A stretch of DNA of 64,000 bases. Origin: Streptomyces sp. TLI_235. GTDB lineage: Bacteria > Actinomycetota > Actinomycetes > Streptomycetales > Streptomycetaceae. Positions 1 through 7,960 of this stretch are shown here, piece by piece. The notes below the pieces were generated by a model that made no database searches, was not told where the DNA came from, and was given only the letters and a program-made list of their open reading frames with translations. Made by a program: the position numbers and the translations under genes. The stretch spans positions 4,960,001-5,024,000 of the forward strand of contig NSGV01000001.1 in NCBI GenBank assembly GCA_002300355.1. The letters are read 5' to 3'. Numbering within the stretch: position 1 is the first letter of the stretch; each line of letters begins with the position of its first letter.

Positions 1-756
1 GGCGGGGGCTGTGACGGGTGCGTCGGCGGTGCTGCCGGTCCGGTCGGCCAGGGCGGGGGAGAGCCGCAGCGGCGGCTCGGTGGCGGCCCGGACCTCCTCG
101 ACCGTCCGGCCGGGGGCCACCTCGACCAGCAGCAGGCCGTCCGGGGTGACGTCCAGCACGGCCAGGTCGGTGACGATCCGGTGCACCACGCCGCGGCCGG
201 TGGCCGGGAGCGTCAGCTCGTCGACGATCTTCGGCGAGCCGTCCCTGGCCGTGTGCTCCATCACCACGATCAGCCGCCGGGCGCCGTGCACGAGGTCCAT
301 GGCCCCGCCCATGCCCTTGACCACCTTGCCGGGGATCATCCAGTTCGCCAGGTCGCCGGAGGCCGAGACCTGCATCGCGCCGAGGACGGACACGTCGATC
401 CGGCCGGCCCGGATCATGCCGAACGAGAAGGCGGAGTCGAAGTAGGAGGCGCCGGCCTCGACCGTCACCGTCTCCTTGCCCGCGTTGATCAGATCCGCGT
501 GCTCGGTGCCCTCCAGCGGGTACGGGCCCACGCCGAGGATCCCGTTCTCCGAGTGCAGCACGACGTGCACCCCGGGCGGCAGATGATTGGGGATCAGCGT
601 CGGCAGGCCGATGCCGAGGTTCACGTACTGGCCGTCCCGCAGCTCCCGGGCGGCCCGGGCGGCGAGCACGTCCCGGGGGTCGAGGGCGGCGCTGCGCGGG
701 GTGTCCGGTCCGGTGCTCGGCCCGGCGCTCGGGGCGGGGTTCTGCTGGGCGGTCAT
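1..756 (-). CDS. 3-oxoacid CoA-transferase, subunit B (3' end cut by window)
   Basis: Beta subunit of a two-subunit family I CoA-transferase that moves CoA from succinyl-CoA (or a similar donor) to a 3-oxoacid, as in ketone-body or beta-ketoadipate catabolism. The SENG motif holding the catalytic glutamate is intact (Glu70), within a GILGVGPYP-type context. The ATG at 756 is one base after the stop of the subunit A gene, so the pair is cotranscribed. The frame is open to position 1, giving at least 252 residues; the family is usually about 215-220, and here an Ala/Pro-rich N-terminal extension of roughly 20 residues adds length. The stop lies outside the window. The exact acid substrate cannot be told from sequence. 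Confidence 0.9.
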   Translation of the reverse strand, partial: MTAQQNPAPSAGPSTGPDTPRSAALDPRDVLAARAARELRDGQYVNLGIGLPTLIPNHLPPGVHVVLHSENGILGVGPYPLEGTEHADLINAGKETVTVEAGASYFDSAFSFGMIRAGRIDVSVLGAMQVSASGDLANWMIPGKVVKGMGGAMDLVHGARRLIVVMEHTARDGSPKIVDELTLPATGRGVVHRIVTDLAVLDVTPDGLLLVEVAPGRTVEEVRAATEPPLRLSPALADRTGSTADAPVTAPA

Positions 757-757
757 G

Positions 758-1519
758 TCAGGCCTCCTGGGGGAGCGGACGGACGGTGCGGCGCTCGATC
801 CGGCGGTCCGCGGGGTCGGCGGCCACGACCCGGTCGACGTACACACCGGGCAGGTGCACCGCGTCCGGCGGGAGCTCGCCCGGCTCGACGATCAGGTCGG
901 CCTCGACCACGGTGACCCGTCCGGCGGTGGCGCACAGCGGATTGAAGTTGCGGGCCGCGGCGTGGAAGACGCAGTTGCCGTGCCGGTCGGCCACCTCGGC
1001 CCTGACCAGCGCGAAGTCGGCCGTGATGGCCTCCTCCAGCAGGTACGGCCGGCCGCCGAACTCGCGGACCTCCTTCGCCGGCGAGGCCACCGCGACCGAA
1101 CCGTCGGCCGCGTACCGCCACGGCAGACCGCCCTCCTCGACCTGCGTCCCCACCCCCGCCGGGGTGAAGAAGGCCGGGATGCCCGCGCCGCCGGCCCGCA
1201 GCCGCTCGGCCAGCGTGCCCTGCGGCGTCAGCTCGACCTCCAGCTCGCCGCTCAGGTACTGCCGCGCGAACTCCCTGTTCTCGCCGACGTACGAGGACGT
1301 CATCCGGGCGATCCGCCCCGCGCGCAGCAGCAGGCCCAAGCCCCGGTCGTCGACCCCGCAGTTGTTGGAGACGACGCGCAGCCCGGAGGTGCCGGCCGCC
1401 GCGAGGGCGCCCAGCAGCGTGCTCGGTATGCCGCAGAGCCCGAACCCGCCGACGGCGAGGGTGGCTCCGTCCGGGATGTCCTCGACGGCACGGTCGGGGG
1501 AGTCAAGGACCTTGTCCAA
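758..1519 (-). CDS. 3-oxoacid CoA-transferase, subunit A
   Basis: Alpha subunit, 253 residues, partner of the following subunit B gene. The N-terminal GGFGLCGIP glycine-rich loop, the NNCG segment and the GKEV-like SPAKEVREFGG region are those of the ScoA/PcaI family. The start is a TTG at 1519 preceded by GAGGTGA about five bases upstream; no better in-frame ATG or GTG lies close. The gene is divergent from the liv-type transporter operon that begins at 1842, which suggests, but does not prove, that the imported compound is degraded to a 3-oxoacyl-CoA. It could equally serve acetoacetate or 3-oxoadipate. Confidence 0.92.
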   Translation of the reverse strand: MDKVLDSPDRAVEDIPDGATLAVGGFGLCGIPSTLLGALAAAGTSGLRVVSNNCGVDDRGLGLLLRAGRIARMTSSYVGENREFARQYLSGELEVELTPQGTLAERLRAGGAGIPAFFTPAGVGTQVEEGGLPWRYAADGSVAVASPAKEVREFGGRPYLLEEAITADFALVRAEVADRHGNCVFHAAARNFNPLCATAGRVTVVEADLIVEPGELPPDAVHLPGVYVDRVVAADPADRRIERRTVRPLPQEA

Positions 1520-1841
1520 GGGGTCACCTCACTGAGGGCGGGGGTGGTGGCGGGAGCCGGCCGGGGCGGCGGCAGGTACAACGGTCCGGGCACGGCGGCA
1601 CGGTGGTCCGGGGCACCTCCACCCTCGCCGCGGGACGCGACCGGCTCCATAGCGGTGTCCGACATTCGCCGGCGGCCGGTCATGGCGTCCTGCCACACGG
1701 GCCGTCCCCCGGTGCTCCGACATGGCTGAGGGCCACACAGCCGAGCCGGCCGGTGCGTCGACCGGCCATATGTCGTCGCATCGGCCGCACTCCTACGGTT
1801 CCGGCATCCACCCCCGCAGCAATCCCCAGGAGCCGGCCGCC
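1520..1841. promoter_or_regulatory. divergent intergenic region with a 20-bp palindrome
   Basis: No gene is supported here. The 322 bases separate the CoA-transferase genes (minus) from the ABC transporter operon (plus), so both promoters must lie in it. The clearest element is an inverted repeat at 1748-1767: arms GGCCGGT and ACCGGCC with six bases between them, the size and symmetry of a TetR- or GntR-type operator. An AGGAG ribosome binding site sits at 1828-1832 for the ATG at 1842. No regulator gene is seen next to it in the window. Confidence 0.45.
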
Positions 1842-3164
1842 ATGCGCAACACAGATCTTCCCCGTGTCAGATCCGTCGGAGCTCCGGCGGCCGCCCCGGC
1901 CACCGGCACCCCGGGCGTCGCCCGCGGCACCGGTATCGCGTCCCGTCCGCTGCGCATCGGGCGCCGGATGGCCGCCCTGGCGGCCTGCGGCGTGCTGGCG
2001 GTCGGCTGCGCCAAGGCCGGCACGGCGGGGACGGACGCCGTGGGCGGGGGCGGCGACGCGTCCAGCCCGGTCAAGGTCGGCCTGCTCTACTCCAGGACGG
2101 GCCCGCTCGCCGCGTACGGCAAGCAGTACCTGGAGGGCTTCAAGGCGGGCCTCGACTACGCGACCAAGGGCACCGGCAAGGTCGACGGGCACCCCATCGA
2201 GTTCGTCGAGCAGGACGACGCCGGCGACCCCGCCAAGGCGGTCTCCGGCGCCAAGGAGCTGATCGGCAAGGGCTACAAGATCCTCGCCGGCTCCACCACC
2301 TCCGGTGTGGCGCTGCAGGTGGCGCCGTTCGCCGCGCAGAACAAGGTGCTGTTCATCAGCGGCCCGGCCGCCGCGGACAAGGTCACCGCCCTGAACAAGT
2401 ACACCTTCCGCTCCGGCCGCCAGTCCTACCAGGACACCCTGACCGCGGCCTCGTTCGTGGGGGACGCCAAGGGCAAGAAGGTGACGGTGCTGGCGCAGGA
2501 CAGCGCCTTCGGCCAGGCCAACGTGGCCGCCGTCAAGGCCGTCCTCGGCAAGGCCGGCGCCACCGTCGACGCCGTGCTCGCTCCGCCCAGCGCCACCGAC
2601 CTGACCCCGTTCGTCACCCAGGCCAAGGCCGCCAAGCCCGACCTGCTGTTCGTGGCCTGGGCCGGCGAGACCGCCTCCGCCCTGTGGACCTCGCTCAACC
2701 AGCAGGACGTGTTCTCCTCCACCCGTGTGGTCACCGGGCTCGACCTCGCCGCCTCGTACCCGCTGTTCGGCGCGGCCGGCGAGAAGATCTCCTTCCTGAA
2801 CCACTACTTCGCCGGCGCCGCCGGGACGGACGTCGAGAAGGCGATGACCGAGGCCGTCGCGAAGAGCGGCGGCAAGCCAGACATCTTCACCCCGGACGGC
2901 TTCACGGCCGCCCAGATGGTGGTCCACGCGGTCGAGGCCAACAAGGGCTCCGCGGACGACGCCGCCGCCCTGGTGAAGGCGCTGGAGGGGTGGAGCTTCG
3001 ACGGCGTCAAGGGCCACCTGACCGTCCGGGCCGAGGACCACGCCCTGCTGCAGCCGATGTTCCAGGTGCGGCTGACCGGGACCGGCGCCGCCGCCAAGCC
3101 GACCGTGGAGAAGGTCCTCCCCGCCGACCAGGTGGCACCCCCCGTCCTCGCCATGGTGGGTTGA
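1842..3164 (+). CDS. ABC transporter substrate-binding lipoprotein (liv/HAAT type)
   Basis: Extracellular binding protein of a hydrophobic/branched-chain amino acid type ABC importer (Peripla_BP_6 fold), 440 residues. A long N-region with an Arg-Arg pair at 41-42 is followed by a hydrophobic stretch and a lipobox ending in Cys56, so the mature protein is a lipoprotein. The mature part has the VKVGLLYSRTGPLA opening typical of the family and an Asp/Glu-rich ligand-pocket region. The ATG at 1842 is chosen because of AGGAG nine bases upstream; an ATG at 1722 would add 40 residues without a ribosome binding site. It is first in an operon with the genes up to 7863. Ligand unknown; many such proteins bind aromatic acids rather than amino acids. 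Confidence 0.92.
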   Translation: MRNTDLPRVRSVGAPAAAPATGTPGVARGTGIASRPLRIGRRMAALAACGVLAVGCAKAGTAGTDAVGGGGDASSPVKVGLLYSRTGPLAAYGKQYLEGFKAGLDYATKGTGKVDGHPIEFVEQDDAGDPAKAVSGAKELIGKGYKILAGSTTSGVALQVAPFAAQNKVLFISGPAAADKVTALNKYTFRSGRQSYQDTLTAASFVGDAKGKKVTVLAQDSAFGQANVAAVKAVLGKAGATVDAVLAPPSATDLTPFVTQAKAAKPDLLFVAWAGETASALWTSLNQQDVFSSTRVVTGLDLAASYPLFGAAGEKISFLNHYFAGAAGTDVEKAMTEAVAKSGGKPDIFTPDGFTAAQMVVHAVEANKGSADDAAALVKALEGWSFDGVKGHLTVRAEDHALLQPMFQVRLTGTGAAAKPTVEKVLPADQVAPPVLAMVG

Positions 3165-3166
3165 CC

Positions 3167-4027
3167 GTGAGTCAGCCGTCCGCGTCCGGGCCCGCTCTCG
3201 GGCCCGGCCCCGCGCCTGCGCCCGCGCCCGATACAGGGCCTGGCCCTACCGCGACCACCGCGACTGCCGCGGTCGCCGCGCCACCGGTCCTGCGGCTGGC
3301 CGGGCTCGGCTGGTCGGTCCGCGGCGTGCCGATCGTGGATGACGTCTCCTTTACCGTGGGCGAGGGCGAGTTCGTCGCCTTCATCGGCCCGAACGGAGCC
3401 GGGAAGACCTCCCTCTTCAACCTGATCTCCGGCATCTGCCCGGCGAGCCACGGCACGCTGGAACTGGACGGCGCGGACATCACGGACCAGCCCGTGCACG
3501 CACGTGCCCGGCGCGGCATCGGACGGACGTTCCAGACCTCCTCGCTGTGGGGCGGGATGACGGTCGCCGAGCACGTACGGCTCGCCGCGCAGGCCGCCGC
3601 CGGGCCCGCCGCCTCCTACCGGCTGTGGCGCCGGGCCGGCCGGTACGAGGCGCAGGTCGCCGAGACCCTGGAGCGGACCGAACTCGGCCACCGCGCCGAC
3701 ACCCTGGCGAGCGCCCTCTCGCACGGCGAGAAGCGCAAGCTCGAACTGGCCGTGCTGCTGGTCGGCGAACCCCGGCTCATCCTGCTCGACGAGCCGATGG
3801 CCGGCGTCAGCGCGGAGGAGGTGCCCGCCCTCACCGCGCTGATCCGCTCGGTGCACCGGGACTCGGGCCGGACCGTACTGATGGTGGAACACCACATGGA
3901 CATCCTGCTCGGCCTGGCCGACCGACTCGCCGTGATGCACCACGGCACACTTCTGGCATTGGACACGCCTGCCGCCGTGATGGCGGACCCCACCGTGCAG
4001 CAGGCCTACCTGGGTGAGGCGCTGTGA
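3167..4027 (+). CDS. ABC transporter ATP-binding protein (LivG type)
   Basis: One of two cytoplasmic ATPases of the importer, 286 residues. It has Walker A GPNGAGKT (Lys80), a signature LSHGEKRKLE that departs slightly from LSGGQ as is normal in LivG, Walker B LILLDEP, and a switch histidine in VEHHMD. An Ala/Pro-rich 40-residue N-terminal extension precedes the ATPase domain. The start is a GTG at 3167, two bases after the stop of the binding-protein gene, so translation is probably coupled; the ribosome binding site is weak. The end overlaps the next gene by GTGA. Confidence 0.92.
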   Translation: MSQPSASGPALGPGPAPAPAPDTGPGPTATTATAAVAAPPVLRLAGLGWSVRGVPIVDDVSFTVGEGEFVAFIGPNGAGKTSLFNLISGICPASHGTLELDGADITDQPVHARARRGIGRTFQTSSLWGGMTVAEHVRLAAQAAAGPAASYRLWRRAGRYEAQVAETLERTELGHRADTLASALSHGEKRKLELAVLLVGEPRLILLDEPMAGVSAEEVPALTALIRSVHRDSGRTVLMVEHHMDILLGLADRLAVMHHGTLLALDTPAAVMADPTVQQAYLGEAL

Positions 4028-4860
4028 CGGACGACTCCTCTCTGACGAAGCATCGGGAACCCGTGGCCGGCGGGCAGGAGAGCGCCGACGCGGCCGGGCC
4101 GGCGCCGCTTCTCGCCGTGCGGGACCTGCGGGTGGTCGTCGACGGCCTGCACATCCTCCACGGCGTGGATCTCGACGTCGCCCCCACCGGGGTGACCGCA
4201 CTGCTCGGGCGCAACGGGGCGGGCAAGACCACGACGGCCAAGGCGGTCATGGGCCTGGTGCCCAGGACGGGCAGCCTGGTCTTCGACGAGACCGAACTGG
4301 TCGGCCAGCCGACTCATCTGGTGGTGCGCCAGGGCATCGGCTACGCCCCGGAGGACCGCGGTATCTTCGCCGGCCTCACCGTCGCCGAGAACCTCCGGCT
4401 GGCCGAGCGCGACGCCGAACCCGACTACGACCTGGTCCACGAGCTCTTCCCCGAGCTGCGGAAGCGTGCCCGGCAGGCCGCCGGGACGCTCTCCGGAGGC
4501 CAGCAGCAGATGGTCGCGATCGGCCGCACCCTGCTCAACCGCAACCGCCTGATCATCGCCGACGAGCCCACCAAGGGCCTGGCGCCGAAGATCGTCTCGG
4601 AGGTGGCCGAGGTGCTGGCCCGGGCCGCGGACCGGGTGCCGATCCTGCTCGTCGAACAGAACCTCGCGCTGGTGCGGCGGCTGGCCGGCCGCTGCACCGT
4701 CCTGGCCGACGGCCGGACCGTCCACCAGGGCGACACCGCCGAACTGCTGGCCGACGAGGAGGCCTCGCGCCGGCTGCTCGGTGTCGGCAGCAGGCGCGCC
4801 ACCGCCGACCCCGGCCGTGTCAGGTCCGTCGAATCCGCTACGGAGGTGACCTCCACATGA
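4024..4860 (+). CDS. ABC transporter ATP-binding protein (LivF type)
   Basis: Second ATPase subunit, 278 residues, expected to pair with the LivG-type protein. Walker A is GRNGAGKT (Lys68), the signature is LSGGQQQM and Walker B is LIIADEP followed by TKGLAPK, the LivF hallmark. The GTG start overlaps the previous stop by four bases, and its own stop overlaps the next ATG by ATGA, so expression is translationally coupled across the operon. Confidence 0.93.
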   Translation: MTDDSSLTKHREPVAGGQESADAAGPAPLLAVRDLRVVVDGLHILHGVDLDVAPTGVTALLGRNGAGKTTTAKAVMGLVPRTGSLVFDETELVGQPTHLVVRQGIGYAPEDRGIFAGLTVAENLRLAERDAEPDYDLVHELFPELRKRARQAAGTLSGGQQQMVAIGRTLLNRNRLIIADEPTKGLAPKIVSEVAEVLARAADRVPILLVEQNLALVRRLAGRCTVLADGRTVHQGDTAELLADEEASRRLLGVGSRRATADPGRVRSVESATEVTST

Positions 4861-5723
4861 ACACCGTCGTCCTCCTCGTCTGTACGGGTCTGGGTCTGGG
4901 CGCTCTCTACTTCCTGGTGGCCTCCGGGCTGTCACTGATCTTCGGCTTGATGGACGTGCTCAACTTCGCCCACGGCGCCCTGCTGTCGGTGGGCGCGTAC
5001 GCCGCCTGGTGGGCCTCCGCCGAGGCGGGGACCGGCTTCTGGCCGGCCGTGCTGTTCGGCACGGCGGTGGGTACCGCGGCCTCCGTCCTGCTCGAACTGG
5101 CCGTTATCAGGCCGCTCTACAGTCGTCCTCGTGACCAGATCCTGGCCACCGTCGGCGTCGGCCTGGCGCTGCCCGCCCTGATCATGGGCATCTGGGGCGC
5201 CGACGCCCGTTCCTTCCAGCCGCCTGCCGAGCTGGCGGGCGCGGTCTCCGTGCTGGGTGCGGTCGTCCCTGTCAACCGCTTCGTCCTGATGGGCGCCGCC
5301 CTCGTCGTCCTGGTGCTGCTGCGCCTCTTCCTGAGCCGTACCCGGTACGGCCTGATCGTCCGGGCCGGGGTCGAGGACCGCGCCATGGTCACGGCCCTCG
5401 GTATCGATGTGCGTCGCGCGTTCACCCTTGTCTTCGCCATCGGCGGTGCCGCCGCCGCGCTGGGCGGCGCGTTGGCCGGCCTCTACTTCGGTTCGGTGAA
5501 CCCCGGTCAGGGCACCGGTCTTCTGATCTTCGCCTTCGTCGTGGTCGTCATGGGCGGCATGGGCTCTGTCACGGGCGCCGCCGTCGCCTCCGCGGCGGTC
5601 GGGCTCGTCCAGCAGTTCGCCAACTACTACACCGCAGCCGGGCTGGGCGATCTCTCCGTCGTCGTACTCCTCGCCGTACTGCTCCTCGTACGGCCCCGCG
5701 GACTCACCGGGAGGCTCGCGTGA
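4857..5723 (+). CDS. ABC transporter permease (LivH type)
   Basis: Membrane permease, 288 residues, with about eight hydrophobic segments. The GLMDVLNFAHGALLSVGAY region near the N-terminus and the GGMGSVTGAAVA loop near the C-terminus are characteristic of LivH. ATGA overlap with the preceding ATPase gene and GTGA overlap with the following permease gene support one transcript. It is expected to form the transmembrane channel with the LivM-type protein encoded next. Confidence 0.93.
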   Translation: MNTVVLLVCTGLGLGALYFLVASGLSLIFGLMDVLNFAHGALLSVGAYAAWWASAEAGTGFWPAVLFGTAVGTAASVLLELAVIRPLYSRPRDQILATVGVGLALPALIMGIWGADARSFQPPAELAGAVSVLGAVVPVNRFVLMGAALVVLVLLRLFLSRTRYGLIVRAGVEDRAMVTALGIDVRRAFTLVFAIGGAAAALGGALAGLYFGSVNPGQGTGLLIFAFVVVVMGGMGSVTGAAVASAAVGLVQQFANYYTAAGLGDLSVVVLLAVLLLVRPRGLTGRLA

Positions 5724-6961
5724 CCGCCAACTCCTCGATCACGGGCACCGAGAGCCCGACGGGCATCTCAGTGCCAGTGCCCGGCAGTGCTTCTGACGGA
5801 GATTCTGGAACAACCGACCGTGGGCGCACCATCCCTCGAACAGGTGAATCATTCAGTGAGGGCTCGATCACGCTCCGTCGAGCACTACGCTGGTGGCCGA
5901 TCGCTCTGCTGATCCTGTTCCTTGTCATCCCCTACAGTGCGTTTCCCGTCCCGGGGCTCCTCGACGGCCCACTCGGCAGCCCCGGCAGCCTCCAACTGAT
6001 CGCCCTGTGCCTGCTCTACGGGGCCCTCGCCACCGGCTACGACCTGCTCCTCGGCCGGACGGGCCTGCTCTCCTTCGGCCACGCCCTCTACTTCGCGGCA
6101 GGTCTCTACTGCACCGACCTGGCCATGCTCGAACTCCGCCTTCCCGTGTTGCCGGCCGCCGCCGCCGGTATCGCCTGCGCCATCCTGCTGTCCCTGTTGC
6201 TCGGCGCCGTCAGCCTTCGGGTGACCGGCATCGGCTTCTCCATGGTCACCCTCGCCTTCGCCCAGGCCGGGGCGATCCTCGTCCAGCGCAACCCGGGCGG
6301 CCTCAGCGGCGGCGAGGAGGGGCGCGCCGCCCCCGCCGACCTGCTGCCGGCCTCGCTGGTCGGCATCGGCAACACCGCCAACCTCTACTGGATCGCCCTC
6401 GGCTACCTCGTCCTCACCCTGGCGGTCGTCCACTGGACCGTCGGCTCCCCGATCGGCCGGGTCTGGGCCGGCATCCGGGAGAACGAACGGCGCGTCGAGG
6501 TGCTCGGCCTGCGCCCGTACGGCTACAAGCTGATCGCCTTCGTGGTGGCCGGGACCCTGGCGGGCGCCGGCGGAGTCGTCTACCTGCTGCTGACCGGCGG
6601 CGCCACCCCGCAGGCCGCGACCTCCGACGCCACCCTCGCCCTGCTGGTCATGGTGGTGCTCGGCGGGTCCGGCAGCCGCTGGGGGCCGCTGCTCGGCGGC
6701 GTCCTGTACACCTGGGCCGGCCACCGCCTCGGCGACCTCGCCAATTCCTCCGCCGTCGCCGACCTGCCCGCGGTGCTGCGCGTGCCGCTCTCCCAGCCGC
6801 TCTTCCTGCTCGGCTGCCTCTTCGTCGTCGTGGTCTACCTGCTACCCGGCGGCCTGGCTAGACTGCCGGCCCGCCTGCGCGCCGCCCGCGCCGCCTCGGC
6901 CGTGTCCGCCCGCGCCGGCTCGACCGTGCCCGCCCCTACCCGTGGAAGTGAGGCAGCGTGA
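5720..6961 (+). CDS. ABC transporter permease (LivM type)
   Basis: Second permease, 413 residues. A hydrophilic, Ser/Thr/Gly-rich stretch of about 60 residues precedes the first membrane segment, after which the LivM motifs GYDLLLGRTGLLSFGHAL and GGSGSRWGPLLGG are present. A further hydrophilic Ala/Arg-rich tail ends the protein. The N-terminal stretch is longer than in most LivM proteins; the GTG at 5720 is retained because of its four-base overlap with the previous gene. Confidence 0.92.
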   Translation: MTANSSITGTESPTGISVPVPGSASDGDSGTTDRGRTIPRTGESFSEGSITLRRALRWWPIALLILFLVIPYSAFPVPGLLDGPLGSPGSLQLIALCLLYGALATGYDLLLGRTGLLSFGHALYFAAGLYCTDLAMLELRLPVLPAAAAGIACAILLSLLLGAVSLRVTGIGFSMVTLAFAQAGAILVQRNPGGLSGGEEGRAAPADLLPASLVGIGNTANLYWIALGYLVLTLAVVHWTVGSPIGRVWAGIRENERRVEVLGLRPYGYKLIAFVVAGTLAGAGGVVYLLLTGGATPQAATSDATLALLVMVVLGGSGSRWGPLLGGVLYTWAGHRLGDLANSSAVADLPAVLRVPLSQPLFLLGCLFVVVVYLLPGGLARLPARLRAARAASAVSARAGSTVPAPTRGSEAA

Positions 6962-7863
6962 GCATCTTCGGAGGCCCCGTGCACGACGAACTGACCGTGC
7001 CCGTGCCCGGCGGCGACCTCGCCGTCCTGCGCTGGCCGGCGCGGGAGCCCGACGCCCCCACGGTGGTCGCCGTCCACGGCATCACCGCCAACGCCCTGGC
7101 CTGGGGCGAGGTCGCCGACCGCCTGGCCGGCCGGGCCACCCTGGTCGCCCCGGACCTCCGGGGCCGGGCCGACAGCCGCACGGTCGACGGGCCGTTCGGC
7201 CTAGCCCGGCACGCGGACGACGTGGCCGCCGTCATCCGCACCCTGGACCTCGGGCCGGTCCACCTGGTCGGCCACTCGATGGGGGCGTGGGTCTGCGCCC
7301 TCGCCGCGGTGCGCCACCCCGGCGCGGTGCGCCGCGTCCTGCTGGTCGACGGAGCCGTCAGCTTCCCGCTCCCGCCCGGCGTCCACGAGGACGACGCGCT
7401 GGCGGCGGTGCTCGGCCCCGCGCTCGCGCGGCTCTCCATGACCTTCCCGGACCGGCAGGCGTACCGGGAGTTCTGGCAGGACCACCCCGCCTTCGTCGAC
7501 GAGTGGACCGCCCGCATGGACGCCTACACCCAGCGCGACCTGATCGGGACGGAGCCGGAACTGCGCTCCTCCTGCGTCCCCGAGGCCGTCCGGCAGGACG
7601 GCCACGAGGTGCTGCTCGACAAGGAGGCCGCAGCCGCCGTTCACCACCTGCCCTGCCCCGCCGAACTGCTCTGGGCCGAGCGCGGACTGCTCAACGAACC
7701 GCAGGGCCTCTACGACGAGGCCCGCCTCGGGTCGGCCGGCCTGGACGGGACCCGGGTCCCGTCCACGCCTGTGCCCGGCACCAACCACTACTCGATCATC
7801 GGTGGCGCGGCTGGCGCCGACACCGTGGTCGACCGGCTGCTCCGAGGCTCGGCGACGGCCTGA
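6958..7863 (+). CDS. alpha/beta-fold hydrolase
   Basis: Cytoplasmic alpha/beta hydrolase of 301 residues. The oxyanion HG dipeptide is at 40-41, the nucleophile elbow GHSMG places the catalytic serine at 107, and a histidine in the C-terminal GTNHYS segment completes the triad. GTG start overlaps the LivM stop by four bases, so it is the last gene of the transporter operon. A hydrolase in this position, with CoA-transferase genes divergent upstream, suggests that the imported substrate is an ester or a ring-cleavage product; that is inference. A strong terminator hairpin follows. Confidence 0.9.
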   Translation: MSIFGGPVHDELTVPVPGGDLAVLRWPAREPDAPTVVAVHGITANALAWGEVADRLAGRATLVAPDLRGRADSRTVDGPFGLARHADDVAAVIRTLDLGPVHLVGHSMGAWVCALAAVRHPGAVRRVLLVDGAVSFPLPPGVHEDDALAAVLGPALARLSMTFPDRQAYREFWQDHPAFVDEWTARMDAYTQRDLIGTEPELRSSCVPEAVRQDGHEVLLDKEAAAAVHHLPCPAELLWAERGLLNEPQGLYDEARLGSAGLDGTRVPSTPVPGTNHYSIIGGAAGADTVVDRLLRGSATA

Positions 7864-7882
7864 CGACCGCCGACACGCGAAG

Positions 7883-7910
7883 GCCCCCGTCCGCGACGCA
7901 CGACGGGGGC
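7883..7910. terminator. bidirectional hairpin terminator
   Basis: Perfect nine-base stem (GCCCCCGTC at 7883-7891 and its complement at 7902-7910) with a ten-base loop, lying between the convergent hydrolase gene and the deacetylase-like gene. Confidence 0.75.
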
Positions 7911-7960
7911 CGCGCCATCCACACCTGCCACACCTGGGGGTGCTGCCGGACCTGCCTGCC

